From Burkholderiales bacterium (GTDB lineage Bacteria > Pseudomonadota > Gammaproteobacteria > Burkholderiales > UBA11063), in assembly GCA_020697255.1 (NCBI GenBank), contig JAJFBE010000003.1:1-64000 (forward strand): a stretch of 64,000 nt of DNA. Direction: 5' to 3'. Below the pieces are notes generated by a model that was given only the letters and a program-made list of their open reading frames with translations, was not told the DNA's origin and made no database searches. Made by a program: the position numbers and the translations under genes. This document shows, in pieces, positions 31,007 through 39,669 of the stretch. Within the stretch, counting starts at the first letter, position 1, and every line of letters starts with the position of its first letter.

Positions 31007-31810
31007 TTATTTTACTTCAACTTTATACTTAGCTTTTAAACCATCAAAAAACGCCCTGGTTTTTTCAGATTGAATCTGTTGCTTTAACTGCTCTTTAACT
31101 TTATCATATGGAGGTAGAGTATTAGCACTACCAGTTTTAACATCTTCTAACATAATGATATGGTAACCAAACTGGCTTTTAACTGGTTCTTTAGTATATT
31201 TACCTTTTTCCAATCCTTGTACAGCTTTGGTAAATTCAGGAACATAGTTAGAGCCATCAGACCAACCTAGATCACCACCTTTAGTTTTTGAACCTGGGTC
31301 AATAGAATTCTTTTTAGCTAAATCAGCAAACTTAGCACCTTTATCTAGTTTAGCGATAAGCTCTTTAGCTTTGCTTTCTTCTTTAACTAAAATATGAGAT
31401 ACTTTGTATTGTTTTTGTTTAGCAGCCTGATCTTTTAATTGATCATATTTAGCTTTTGTGTCAGCATCGCTAATTGAACCTTGAACTGATTTTTCTTGCA
31501 AAATTTGGGCATAAATCATAGGTTTGATTTCTTGTAGCTTTTGTTGGTAAGCATCAGATTTATCCAAACCTTGGCTGTTACCTTCAGCTAAAATAGCTTG
31601 TTGCATACCGATTGATTGTAAGATCTCTTTTTGGAATTGTGGATTGCTCATTTGAGCAGCAGCCATAGGGGATGATTTTTTAAATTGATTCATAGCTTGA
31701 GCAATAATTTTTTGATCAACTGCTTTACCATTAACGTATACGGTTGCAGCAAAGCTGTTTCCAATCAACGCGGCACTAGATAACAATAGTAGGGCTAACA
31801 TTTTCTTCAT
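31007..31810 (-). CDS. Periplasmic parvulin-type peptidyl-prolyl isomerase
   Basis: 267 aa. Signal peptide MKKMLALLLLSSAALIGNSFA, then a SurA-N-like helical region (VYVNGKAVDQKIIAQAMNQF...), then a parvulin domain from about residue 130 (YKVSHILVKEES, FADLAKKNSIDPGSKTKGGD, GYHIIMLEDV). Such proteins assist folding of exported and outer membrane proteins. I chose the ATG at 31808-31810, which has AAAGGAAA upstream and puts the signal peptide first; the frame is open 12 codons further. Confidence 0.92.
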   Translation of the reverse strand: MKKMLALLLLSSAALIGNSFAATVYVNGKAVDQKIIAQAMNQFKKSSPMAAAQMSNPQFQKEILQSIGMQQAILAEGNSQGLDKSDAYQQKLQEIKPMIYAQILQEKSVQGSISDADTKAKYDQLKDQAAKQKQYKVSHILVKEESKAKELIAKLDKGAKFADLAKKNSIDPGSKTKGGDLGWSDGSNYVPEFTKAVQGLEKGKYTKEPVKSQFGYHIIMLEDVKTGSANTLPPYDKVKEQLKQQIQSEKTRAFFDGLKAKYKVEVK

Positions 31811-31885
31811 ATAAATTTCCTTTAAATTAAAACTATAAATTAACAATCAACAAGTAAAAGATTAAAACTGGATTTTATCATACTT

Positions 31886-33208
31886 TTAAAGTATATAGCG
31901 CGATAAATCTTCCGATTTAGCAATCTCACCCAGCTTATTTTCCACAAATTTTGCATTAATGCTTACTTTAGGATATTCCTTAGGTGAAAATGATATATCT
32001 TCCAAAAGTTTTTCCATAATAGTATGTAGTCTTCTGGCGCCAATATTCTCTGTTTTTTCATTGACGTTAAATGCAATTTCTGCCATTTTTTTAACTCCAT
32101 CAGCAGTAAATTTGACATTTACCCCTTCGGTAGCAAGTAAAGCACTATACTGTTCTGTCAAACAAGCATCTGTTGCGGTTAAAATTTTTGCAAAATCTTC
32201 TACCGTAAGAGATGATAATTCAACCCTAATTGGCAGCCGGCCTTGTAATTCGGGCAATAAATCAGATGGGTTGGTCAGATGAAAGGCACCTGAGGCAATA
32301 AACAAAATATGATCAGTTTTAATAAAACCATATTTAGTACTAACTGTAGTTCCTTCAACCAATGGTAGCAAGTCTCGTTGTACGCCTGAACGTGAAACAT
32401 CTGCATTGCCGCTATTATTCCGTATTGCAACTTTATCGATTTCATCAATGAACACAATACCATTTTGTTCAACGCTTTTTATACTGGCGCTTCTGATATC
32501 ATCTTCATTAACAAGCTTTGCCGCTTCTTCTTCGGTAAAAGCTTTTAGTGCATCGCTAACAGATAGTTTACGTTTTTTCTTTTTATTTTCAGCGCTTGCG
32601 CTATCAAACATATTTTGGATTTGGTTAGTTAGTTCCTCCAATCCCGGCGGCCCCATTAAAATAGCTTGTGCATGAGTAACTGCAACATCAACTTCTATTT
32701 CACGGGTATCAAATTTACCATTTCTAAGCATAGTCCTAAATTTATCCCGGGTAGCATTTTCCGGCGTATCGGCAACTACACCTTCACCCAGGCGTGCCGG
32801 GGGTAATAAGACGTCTAATATACGCTCTTCGGCCAATACTTTAGCTTTTTCAGTATTTCCTTTACGTGCAGCTTCCCGGTTGTTTTTGACGGCTACATCA
32901 ATAAGATCACGAATAATTGAATCCACATCTTTACCAACATAACCTACTTCAGTAAATTTTGTTGCCTCTACTTTTATAAAAGGTGCATTACATAGTTTTG
33001 CTAGACGCCTGGCAATTTCAGTTTTACCAACCCCGGTTGGCCCGATGAGAAGAATGTTTTTGGGTGTGATTTCATGGCGTAGGGGCTCAGCTATCTGGCT
33101 TCTACGCCATCTATTACGCAGGGCAACAGCTACGGCTTTTTTAGCATCTTGTTGCCCGATAATATATTTGTCCAGTTCCTGGACTATTTGTTGTGGTGTA
33201 AGATCCAT
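31886..33208 (-). CDS. hslU: HslU ATPase of the HslUV protease
   Basis: 440 aa, E. coli has 443. AAA+ unfoldase that feeds substrates to the HslV peptidase. Walker A is [19 protein letters not shown] (54-72), the pore loop is GYVGKDV, Walker B is [11 protein letters not shown], and the C-terminus ends SRYIL, the tail that docks into HslV. The partner gene hslV normally lies just upstream, but here 168 bp of non-coding sequence and a divergent gene are found instead. Confidence 0.97.
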   Translation of the reverse strand: MDLTPQQIVQELDKYIIGQQDAKKAVAVALRNRWRRSQIAEPLRHEITPKNILLIGPTGVGKTEIARRLAKLCNAPFIKVEATKFTEVGYVGKDVDSIIRDLIDVAVKNNREAARKGNTEKAKVLAEERILDVLLPPARLGEGVVADTPENATRDKFRTMLRNGKFDTREIEVDVAVTHAQAILMGPPGLEELTNQIQNMFDSASAENKKKKRKLSVSDALKAFTEEEAAKLVNEDDIRSASIKSVEQNGIVFIDEIDKVAIRNNSGNADVSRSGVQRDLLPLVEGTTVSTKYGFIKTDHILFIASGAFHLTNPSDLLPELQGRLPIRVELSSLTVEDFAKILTATDACLTEQYSALLATEGVNVKFTADGVKKMAEIAFNVNEKTENIGARRLHTIMEKLLEDISFSPKEYPKVSINAKFVENKLGEIAKSEDLSRYIL

Positions 33209-33376
33209 TTAATCCTCTTTATAACATTAAGCATTATGTAGCATATAGGGTGATATTCGCAAAATTCAATAGTGAACATGATTTCACCGGAAATTCGGTA
33301 TATTAATTTTTTTCAGATTTGTTTAAACTATCAATACAAGTATTTGACAGCCCATTAAAAGTTAGGATAAAAGAGG

Positions 33377-34336
33377 ATGAAAAAAATTAAGTTATTATTT
33401 ATAATAGTGTTGATATTTTCTAGTATGATGTGTTTTGCCACAATAGAAGAAGATGCGGCTGCAGAAGAGACGGAGCTGCGTGAGGCTGTGCTTAATCCAA
33501 TTATTAACCATTTTCCGGTAAAAAGCTCATATACTTGGCGTGTAAGTCAGGCAATACTTGAGCAGGAAAAAAGCGAAAAAAGGCAATTTGACATAGATAA
33601 GGCTAAAGAATATTTAAGAGAACTTAGTGAAATGCCAGGATTCAAAGATACGGATTACAATTGTATTTGGAAGGAAATAACTGAAATGGGGGACCGTGAT
33701 ATTAATGGCTTTGTTGCAAGAACGATATTAGCATGGCAAACTAAGGTAATCCAATGCGGTGGGTATGCAGATTTAGCAATGCTTACTTTTAATTTTAATA
33801 TGATGAATTATAAAGCACAGGGGATCTCCCCAATTTTTAAAGAAGCAGTTTATGCGGTAGTTGTTAAAGACACTGGAGATCATGTTCTCATATTGGTTGA
33901 AGGTCGTAGTGGAACTATGTTTGCTGTTGACCCGTGGATTAGAAATGTAATCAAATTACCTAATTTCCCAGGGTTATCCAACATAAATTTTTCTAATGGT
34001 AAATATTATTTAAAGCCACAGGAAAATAAACAGTTATCCAGCTTGTTTGCTTCTGCCGATGAAAATGGCAAATTATATTATGACGTAATGTTTGTTGATA
34101 AATATTCCAATTGGGTGTTAGATAGAATGTATTCTTTGAAAATAAGTTGTGTAGCTAGAAGTGGCGGCCCCATAAAAACAATGTATGAAGACCTTAATCT
34201 TGCTAATGCACAATTTCCAAAACGTGTTCCGTGGTTCCCGCGATGGCAACTTGATTACGACAGGCTTATACCATCACCAGCAAAAAAAGAACCATCACCA
34301 GCAAAAAAAGATAGTTCAACTTGTAGTTTAATGTAG
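33377..34336 (+). CDS. Exported papain-like-fold protein with CaaX-like C-terminus
   Basis: 319 aa, family not recognised by name. Signal peptide MKKIKLLFIIVLIFSSMMCFA. A Cys-His-Asp arrangement fits a papain or transglutaminase-like fold: Cys127 in VIQCGGYADLAML, His169 in TGDHVLILVEG and Asp185 in FAVDPWIRN. The C-terminus has a tandem repeat PSPAKKE-PSPAKKD (a 21-bp DNA duplication) and ends SSTCSLM, which looks like a eukaryotic prenylation box. A ribosome site AGGAT lies upstream. It could be an exported cysteine protease, amidase or transglutaminase; a host-directed effector role is inference only. Confidence 0.75.
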   Translation: MKKIKLLFIIVLIFSSMMCFATIEEDAAAEETELREAVLNPIINHFPVKSSYTWRVSQAILEQEKSEKRQFDIDKAKEYLRELSEMPGFKDTDYNCIWKEITEMGDRDINGFVARTILAWQTKVIQCGGYADLAMLTFNFNMMNYKAQGISPIFKEAVYAVVVKDTGDHVLILVEGRSGTMFAVDPWIRNVIKLPNFPGLSNINFSNGKYYLKPQENKQLSSLFASADENGKLYYDVMFVDKYSNWVLDRMYSLKISCVARSGGPIKTMYEDLNLANAQFPKRVPWFPRWQLDYDRLIPSPAKKEPSPAKKDSSTCSLM

Positions 34337-34341
34337 ACATT

Positions 34342-34845
34342 TCACATATCAACCAGGTATAAAACGCCCAATACACAGGTTGCAATAAAGGCAAGGGCAG
34401 ATAATGAATGCCAGAAATCAAAGACATTACTTTGCATAGCTATTATTTGATGAGCAAGCCCGGATATGCGCTGGCGTAGATTGTATACCACCGGAAAAAT
34501 GGCAAAGTAATTTACAATCAAAATACAGCTCATGCTGATTATATACCAAAAACGTTTGGTTTTTAAAATAGACAGCTTATGATTGATAATAACTTCTATT
34601 AATGCAGCCAGAAGACAGACTATACCAATATAAGCATTTAGGTTCAGTATTTGCCCGGCAATATTAGAGGCTGTTATCTGATCTAGGGTCTTAAATAAAA
34701 TCGGGAATATAACTACAATTGTCATCCAGCTCCCGCCTAGCCAAAATGTCATGGCAATTTTGCTCAGCTGATGTATACTTACAATTTCCCGGCTTTGATT
34801 ACTGACATTTTGTTTTAGCTTACTAAGTGTTCGTGATCGTACCAT
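34342..34845 (-). CDS. DUF4149-type membrane protein
   Basis: 167 aa with four hydrophobic segments. MTFWLGGSWMTIVVIFPILF near the start and FDFWHSLSALAF near the end, with GLAHQ between, fit DUF4149 (TMEM205-like) proteins of unknown function. Its stop is 3 bp from that of the convergent papain-like gene. It lies downstream of ppa on the same strand. Confidence 0.75.
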   Translation of the reverse strand: MVRSRTLSKLKQNVSNQSREIVSIHQLSKIAMTFWLGGSWMTIVVIFPILFKTLDQITASNIAGQILNLNAYIGIVCLLAALIEVIINHKLSILKTKRFWYIISMSCILIVNYFAIFPVVYNLRQRISGLAHQIIAMQSNVFDFWHSLSALAFIATCVLGVLYLVDM

Positions 34846-34900
34846 AGACTTACTTCCTAACTATATCTTTTATAGCTCCTACGTTCTATTGTTGATATTT

Positions 34901-35425
34901 TCACTTACATCGTTTAATAGATTCCACTATTTCAGCTTTTGCCGCGGCTGCATCTTCCCAGCCGGAAATTTTTACCCATTTGCCTTTTTCCAGGCCTTTA
35001 TAATGCTCAAAAAAGAATTTGATTTGATCAATTAGCAATTGTGGCAACTGGTCATATGATTCAATTTCAGCATACATTGGGCAAGATTTTTTAGTTGGTA
35101 GGGCCAAAATTTTGGCATCAACCCCGGATTCATCTTCCATACGTAAAACACCAATAGCCCTTGATTTTACAATACAACCATGAACTAATGGAAATGGGGT
35201 TATAACTAAAACATCTGCCGGGTCGCCGTCTTCAGATAGGGTATGGGGAATAAAACCATAATTAACCGGATATGTCATACCGGTACCAACAAAACGATCC
35301 ACGCAAATTGCGCCGGATTCTTTATCCATTTCATATTTAACCGGGGCAGAATTAGCCGGGATTTCAATAACGACATTAAATTCTTCAGGTACGTTGCTAC
35401 CGGCACTTAATTTTTCTAAATTCAT
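34901..35425 (-). CDS. ppa: Inorganic pyrophosphatase
   Basis: 174 aa, family I soluble enzyme that hydrolyses PPi and drives biosynthesis forward. The metal signature appears as EDGDPADVLV (D-x-D-P-x-D). YGFIPHTL and the C-terminal HYKGLEKGKWVKISGW are typical. It is divergent from coq7. Confidence 0.97.
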   Translation of the reverse strand: MNLEKLSAGSNVPEEFNVVIEIPANSAPVKYEMDKESGAICVDRFVGTGMTYPVNYGFIPHTLSEDGDPADVLVITPFPLVHGCIVKSRAIGVLRMEDESGVDAKILALPTKKSCPMYAEIESYDQLPQLLIDQIKFFFEHYKGLEKGKWVKISGWEDAAAAKAEIVESIKRCK

Positions 35426-35525
35426 AGATTATATATTCCTTAAATAAGATAATTTTTATTGCTGAGGCGATTTTATCTTATAATATAGCCATTGCGCAAA
35501 TTTATTAATTGGGGCTAAAAAACAT

Positions 35526-36146
35526 ATGTTAGATAATATAATCATTGAAGTAGATAAAATAGTCAAAACCTTATTTACGCCTGCTGTTTCAACCAGGGTT
35601 CATCCGGATAAGGAAATAGAAGAGGGCGAGCTATCAGCCCATGAAAAAAAACATGTTTCAGGCCTAATGCGGGTTAATCATTGTGGCGAGGTTTGTGCGC
35701 AAGGCCTATATCAAGGCCAGGCCTTAACTGCCCGAAATAAATCAAATCAACAATCATTCAAGCACGCAGCCGCTCAAGAAACTGAGCATTTGGCATGGAC
35801 TGAGCATCGAATTCATGAATTGGGCGGACACACTAGTATATTAAATCCAATTTTTTATGCCGGTAGCTTAGCTATGGGAATTGGTGCCGGGATTGTGGGC
35901 GATAGATGGAGTTTGGGTTTCCTGGCTGAGACTGAGCACCAGGTTGGGGATCATTTGGACGATCATTTAAAACAACTACCGCTTACAGATAATAAAAGCC
36001 GGGCAATTTTAGAGCAAATGCGTGAAGATGAAGCACAGCACGAAATAGCTGCCACTAATTACGGGGCAGCGGATTTGCCGCCTCCGGTTAAAAAAATTAT
36101 GGCCCTGACTTCAAAAGTGATGACCAGCCTTACATATTATATATAA
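35526..36146 (+). CDS. coq7: Demethoxyubiquinone hydroxylase Coq7
   Basis: 206 aa. Di-iron hydroxylase for a late step of ubiquinone synthesis. The two repeats with carboxylate ligands are visible: NHCGEVCAQGLYQGQ, QETEHLAWTEHRI, AETEHQVGDHL and MREDEAQHEIAA. Betaproteobacteria often use Coq7 where E. coli uses UbiF, which helps place the organism. It converges with the permease gene. Confidence 0.95.
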   Translation: MLDNIIIEVDKIVKTLFTPAVSTRVHPDKEIEEGELSAHEKKHVSGLMRVNHCGEVCAQGLYQGQALTARNKSNQQSFKHAAAQETEHLAWTEHRIHELGGHTSILNPIFYAGSLAMGIGAGIVGDRWSLGFLAETEHQVGDHLDDHLKQLPLTDNKSRAILEQMREDEAQHEIAATNYGAADLPPPVKKIMALTSKVMTSLTYYI

Positions 36147-36147
36147 T

Positions 36148-37521
36148 TTAAGCATGCTTACTGCGGCGAATATACAAAAACCAGCCAACCAAAATAAAAA
36201 TTGCCGGTCCGCTTACTAATTCAACTTCGTATACTATAACATCATGCGTTGTCTTCAAATCAGAAGACGGCAAGAAACTGATGACAATACCAAATGTTAC
36301 CGAAATAAAAACCGCTAAAGCAAGCAACCTAGATACCAATGGGGTAGAAAATTTAAAATTGGCAGATAGTTTAACATAAGCTATAACCAATAATAGGTAG
36401 GGGATAAAGTACAAAATAGTTGCCATAAGGACTAAAATTTGGTACATGCTATTTACATTTGGCAATAAATTAGTTAAGACTATTGTTGTTGATACTAAAA
36501 GCCCCTGAAAGATGATAGCATTAACTGGAGTACCATTTTTATCAGACTTATGCATCCATGCCGGTAATACGCCCTTAGGTGTGCATTTAAAAAACATGAT
36601 AACCGGTGCAAGTAGCCAGATTGTAATTGCTGCCAGTTCGGCAAAGGTAAGTAAAAAGGCAATTAAACGTGTAAACCACATGGCATGAAATTTATCCCCA
36701 ATTACGGCAAAGGTTTGCATTAATCCCGAAGCTTTCTGGATATTATCTGGCGTTGCCAGCACATTCATGCTCAAAGTTCCCAATGCATAAAACACAAAAA
36801 TTAGCAATGCTCCGGCTAATAACCCGAAGTATAAATCCCGTTTGACATTGCGCACTGAATTAGCAAAAGTAGGGATAACCTCGACCCCGGCCATAGCAAA
36901 CATTATTAATGCCAGTGAGGACATATTGTCTACTACTTTATTACCCGGCATAAAACTGGCTAAATTAAAAGTAGTAGCTGTTTTATGTAATCCAAAGTAC
37001 ATAAATGCGGATATAATAATAAGCACCAGGCTGGGTATTATTAAGCAGGTTACGCCGCTAAATCCAACTATATATTTACTTACTTTGAGGCCACATAAAC
37101 CAATAATTACAATTAACCAAAAGGCAACTAAAACGCAAATTGTAATGTAGGTCGGATTATTTGCCAGTTCCGGTTTGCCAAGGAAGTATGCAAAATTACT
37201 GGCTAAAAAAATCAAAATAGCCGGGTAATAAAAAATATTATTTACCCAATATAGCCAGGCAACAATAAAGCCGCTTGTATCACCCATAGAGCTTTTAACC
37301 CAGGCATATAAGCCGCCTTCTTCGGGATATGCTTTTGCTAATTGAGCAACAATGATTGATAATGGAATAAAAAATAAAATCGCACCTATAAACCAGAAAA
37401 TTAATGATGATGGGCCAATACCACCGGCAACTGCCAGCCATCTGATTCCAAAGTTGGCTGTAAGCGTCATCATTGTAATATCAAAAAAAGTTAAAACTTT
37501 CTTATTAGAACTAACTGACAT
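36148..37521 (-). CDS. APC-family amino acid permease or antiporter
   Basis: 457 aa with about 12 membrane segments. FFDITMMTLTANFGIRWLAV and AYPEEGGLYAWVKSSMG are typical of the glutamate:GABA antiporter (GadC-like) branch of the APC superfamily. FAMAGVEVIPTFANSVRNVK is the conserved TM6 region. No decarboxylase gene is close, so the substrate is undetermined. Confidence 0.88.
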   Translation of the reverse strand: MSVSSNKKVLTFFDITMMTLTANFGIRWLAVAGGIGPSSLIFWFIGAILFFIPLSIIVAQLAKAYPEEGGLYAWVKSSMGDTSGFIVAWLYWVNNIFYYPAILIFLASNFAYFLGKPELANNPTYITICVLVAFWLIVIIGLCGLKVSKYIVGFSGVTCLIIPSLVLIIISAFMYFGLHKTATTFNLASFMPGNKVVDNMSSLALIMFAMAGVEVIPTFANSVRNVKRDLYFGLLAGALLIFVFYALGTLSMNVLATPDNIQKASGLMQTFAVIGDKFHAMWFTRLIAFLLTFAELAAITIWLLAPVIMFFKCTPKGVLPAWMHKSDKNGTPVNAIIFQGLLVSTTIVLTNLLPNVNSMYQILVLMATILYFIPYLLLVIAYVKLSANFKFSTPLVSRLLALAVFISVTFGIVISFLPSSDLKTTHDVIVYEVELVSGPAIFILVGWFLYIRRSKHA

Positions 37522-37746
37522 ATTGGGCTTCCCGTATAAACTATTATTAAAACTAGTAGCAATTGTAACATTGATGAATAGTAGTGGATAACTTTTTTTG
37601 GGTAACTCTTTTCAATGTTATAAGCAATTTGGGGAAATAGAGTTTTGCGGTTTATTGTTGTGCTTAAAATGAACCCAATAATCTTTCTTATATATTATAA
37701 AATTCAAATGGTCCTATAGAGCCTTGGTAAGATTTAGTAATTTTAA

Positions 37747-37815
37747 ATTAATTTATCGTAAAAAACGGCAAAATGTTTGAGCGTTAGCGAGTTTTTGCCG
37801 TTTAGATAAATTAAT
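37747..37815. repeat. Nested palindromic element
   Basis: Outer arms ATTAATTTATC (37747-37757) and GATAAATTAAT (37805-37815) are perfect. Inner arms AACGGCAAAA (37764-37773) and TTTTGCCGTT (37793-37802) surround GTTTGAGCGTTAGCGAG. The layout suggests a mobile-type repeat or a miniature inverted-repeat element. Confidence 0.6.
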
Positions 37816-37859
37816 GAAAAAATTACGTTAAATCATACTTAGGCTTGATTTATTTGGGT

Positions 37860-37883
37860 ACTTTCTTCATCAAGGAAGAAAGT
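37860..37883. repeat. ACTTTCTTC/GAAGAAAGT hairpin repeat
   Basis: A 9-bp perfect stem over ATCAAG, followed by GCCGCAGTATGGGCGCAGCCC. It lies 45 bp after the nested palindrome and may belong to the same composite element. Confidence 0.5.
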
Positions 37884-37981
37884 GCCGCAGTATGGGCGCA
37901 GCCCGCAATAAATTAAAAAATAATAATGTTATTAGTTATAGGTTTTAATGAGGTGGTTCTGACCTTTATTACAAAATTTTA

Positions 37982-38011
37982 TTGACAATTTCCTCTTTCA
38001 TCACTTATCAT
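37982..38011 (+). promoter_or_regulatory. Promoter of a structured leader
   Basis: TTGACA (37982-37987), 18 bp, TATCAT (38006-38011). Transcription would begin near 38018 and give a roughly 230-nt leader before the gene at 38249. Confidence 0.55.
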
Positions 38012-38017
38012 AACGTC

Positions 38018-38248
38018 TCATGGGATTCGATACCCCTAAAACACAAGAGTAAATGCAAATTGTAGAACTATGGTTTGTATTTACTGGCATATCATATGGT
38101 TAAGTCATAACCTTATTTTTTGCCGGGGTGGATTAATACAATAGCCGTAAGGTGAATACATCCAGCCGTCTTGTGTCGGTGATATCGAGCCCCGGCTTCC
38201 CTTTCGATATAGGGAAATATTGATAATACAATTACACAAGGAAAAGTC
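38018..38248 (+). promoter_or_regulatory. Structured 5' leader of unknown class
   Basis: AGTAAATGCAAA and TTTGTATTTACT form a 12-bp stem (with G-T pairing) at about 38048-38084. GGTTA-AGTCA-TAACC followed by TTATTTTTT looks like a small terminator at 38098-38120. Then GCCGGGG (38122-38128) pairs with CCCCGGC (38190-38196) around TGGAT/ATCCA and GCCG/CGGT stems, a three-way-junction shape. A last hairpin, TTCCC...GGGAA, precedes the ribosome site AAGGA. I recognise no riboswitch class. Confidence 0.45.
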
Positions 38249-38644
38249 ATGTCAAATCTATATCCTACCAAACAAAAAATAGCCCTGGCTCATGAAGTTA
38301 TTGAAAACTTTAATGGCAACAAAAAAATTTCAGTGAGTCACCACGAAGCAATATTCACCAAATTACGTAAAATAGAGAAGAAATACCAGAAGTTTAAATT
38401 ATATGACCTGAGCGACTTTGCAATAGGTTTATCTGAACTACCCGAAAAACATTTTCTGCTGATGCGCTCAATTGGTTGGCTAAACCCTGAAACAGAAGCC
38501 CCTCAAAAATATATTGATGGTTTTTATAGCGATGCCTTTTGTGGTAAATGTGGTTTCACTCAAATCCAGCACTATATAACAGTTGATGCCTATGTAAGTT
38601 TATTACTTATCGAATTGGAAATGATTAGCCTGTACCGTAAATAA
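38249..38644 (+). CDS. Hypothetical protein
   Basis: 131 aa, not recognised. No signal peptide or membrane segment; it looks cytoplasmic. It has an N-terminal basic helical region (KLRKIEKKYQKFKLYDLSDF) and a CGKCG pair near residue 98 that is too little for a zinc ribbon on its own. AAGGAAAAG lies before the ATG. It is expressed from a long structured leader and converges with the Rpn-type nuclease gene. Confidence 0.6.
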   Translation: MSNLYPTKQKIALAHEVIENFNGNKKISVSHHEAIFTKLRKIEKKYQKFKLYDLSDFAIGLSELPEKHFLLMRSIGWLNPETEAPQKYIDGFYSDAFCGKCGFTQIQHYITVDAYVSLLLIELEMISLYRK

Positions 38645-38654
38645 ATTATGGAAA

Positions 38655-39485
38655 TCATTGAAGACTTTTCTGTATTTCTTCAATTTGTTTTATGCTTAGG
38701 TTTGTTGTACTGGCAATTATTTTTATATCAATTCCTGAGGTAAGCAGCTGCCGGGCAATTTCTATAGCCGCTTCTCCTCTGCCTTCAGCCCTGGCTTTTT
38801 TGATTGCCATTTCTTCATCCAGCATCCACTTTAATCTTGCTTCATAGCTCTCACGCTCATCTTCAGTTAAATACATATGCTCAAGTACATTTATTGCCTT
38901 TTCAATACTTGGAACTCTTAATTCCTTTGGTAAATGCTGTTTATCATATTCATATGCTTTTACTAAAAAGTTAGCCCATTTGTCTAGCATTGTGCTAAAT
39001 GATGCATGATATTTTTTTAGTTCAATAAAATGTAATTCTACATGATCATTCGGATACAAATTACCGCTTTCCTGATTAACCAGTTTATAAACATTGTGAT
39101 AATTCTTTTCATCTAAACAATCAAAGTTTAAAAAATTAATAGATATAGTTTTTTCCAGGCAATCATAATTAATACCATTAGCTAGTTGACCATGGTAAAT
39201 TCTTGACCAATAATACAATGCCCTTGAATCAAAATAGTTTTGATCCATCACCTGCATTTCTATAATATACCATTTTTTATTTACACCACGAGCTTTTATA
39301 TCAAGGATAGATAATTTATCATTTCTAAAAGTTCTAGCATTGTATGGGTTTTTTATTTCCAAATCAGATATTTGGTCTTTTTCTGAAACAACAGCATTAA
39401 TAAGGTCAATTAATAAATCTTTATTTTCTTCAACACCAAATAACTTTTTAAAGGCAAAATCGACCAAGGGATTTAATTTGTCCAT
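38655..39485 (-). CDS. Rpn/PD-(D/E)XK transposase-like nuclease
   Basis: 276 aa. It begins MDKLNPLVDFAFKKLFGVEE, the typical Rpn-family start. D-x(n)-ExQ catalytic residues appear in LDIKARGVNKKWYIIEMQVM. YWSRIYHGQL and LNFLNFDC-like segments follow. The C-terminus has the short ARQLLTSGIDIKIIASTTNL and IKQIEE repeat seen in many Rpn proteins. The family promotes RecA-independent recombination and is often spread by transfer. An ATG start has no neighbour in its operon. Confidence 0.85.
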   Translation of the reverse strand: MDKLNPLVDFAFKKLFGVEENKDLLIDLINAVVSEKDQISDLEIKNPYNARTFRNDKLSILDIKARGVNKKWYIIEMQVMDQNYFDSRALYYWSRIYHGQLANGINYDCLEKTISINFLNFDCLDEKNYHNVYKLVNQESGNLYPNDHVELHFIELKKYHASFSTMLDKWANFLVKAYEYDKQHLPKELRVPSIEKAINVLEHMYLTEDERESYEARLKWMLDEEMAIKKARAEGRGEAAIEIARQLLTSGIDIKIIASTTNLSIKQIEEIQKSLQ

Positions 39486-39669
39486 TTTGATTTACTTTCT
39501 TCGGTTAGTTTATAATTAGAAGTATTTTACCATGAAAGTACCGGAACAGACTGCATAAACTAGTATTGAATTATAAGAATTAGTTAAATTTGAGATTTTT
39601 ATATAACATTCTAAGTGTATTTTTTGATATACTAATATATAAGTACTTAATAAGTTTGGAGCAATTAAA

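Larger units (their letters stand above)
37522..38248. other. 727-bp gene-less, highly structured stretch
   Basis: It contains four hairpin systems: TAACATTGA/TCAATGTTA (37566-37574 with 37612-37620), a nested palindrome at 37747-37815, ACTTTCTTC/GAAGAAAGT (37860-37883), and a promoter-led leader from 37982 to 38248. I see no gene or pseudogene. Confidence 0.6.

Noticed and set aside
19388-38016. A shared 12-mer, ACTTATCATAAC, in the L10 leader and in the leader at 38 kb.
   Set aside because: In the L10 leader it is part of a hairpin; at 38 kb the partner strand is missing, so it is probably chance.
38122-38196. A 75-nt segment with a 7-bp closing stem looks like a tRNA acceptor.
   Set aside because: The D-arm lacks GG, there is no T-loop TTC, and no anticodon arm fits; it is more likely part of the structured leader.
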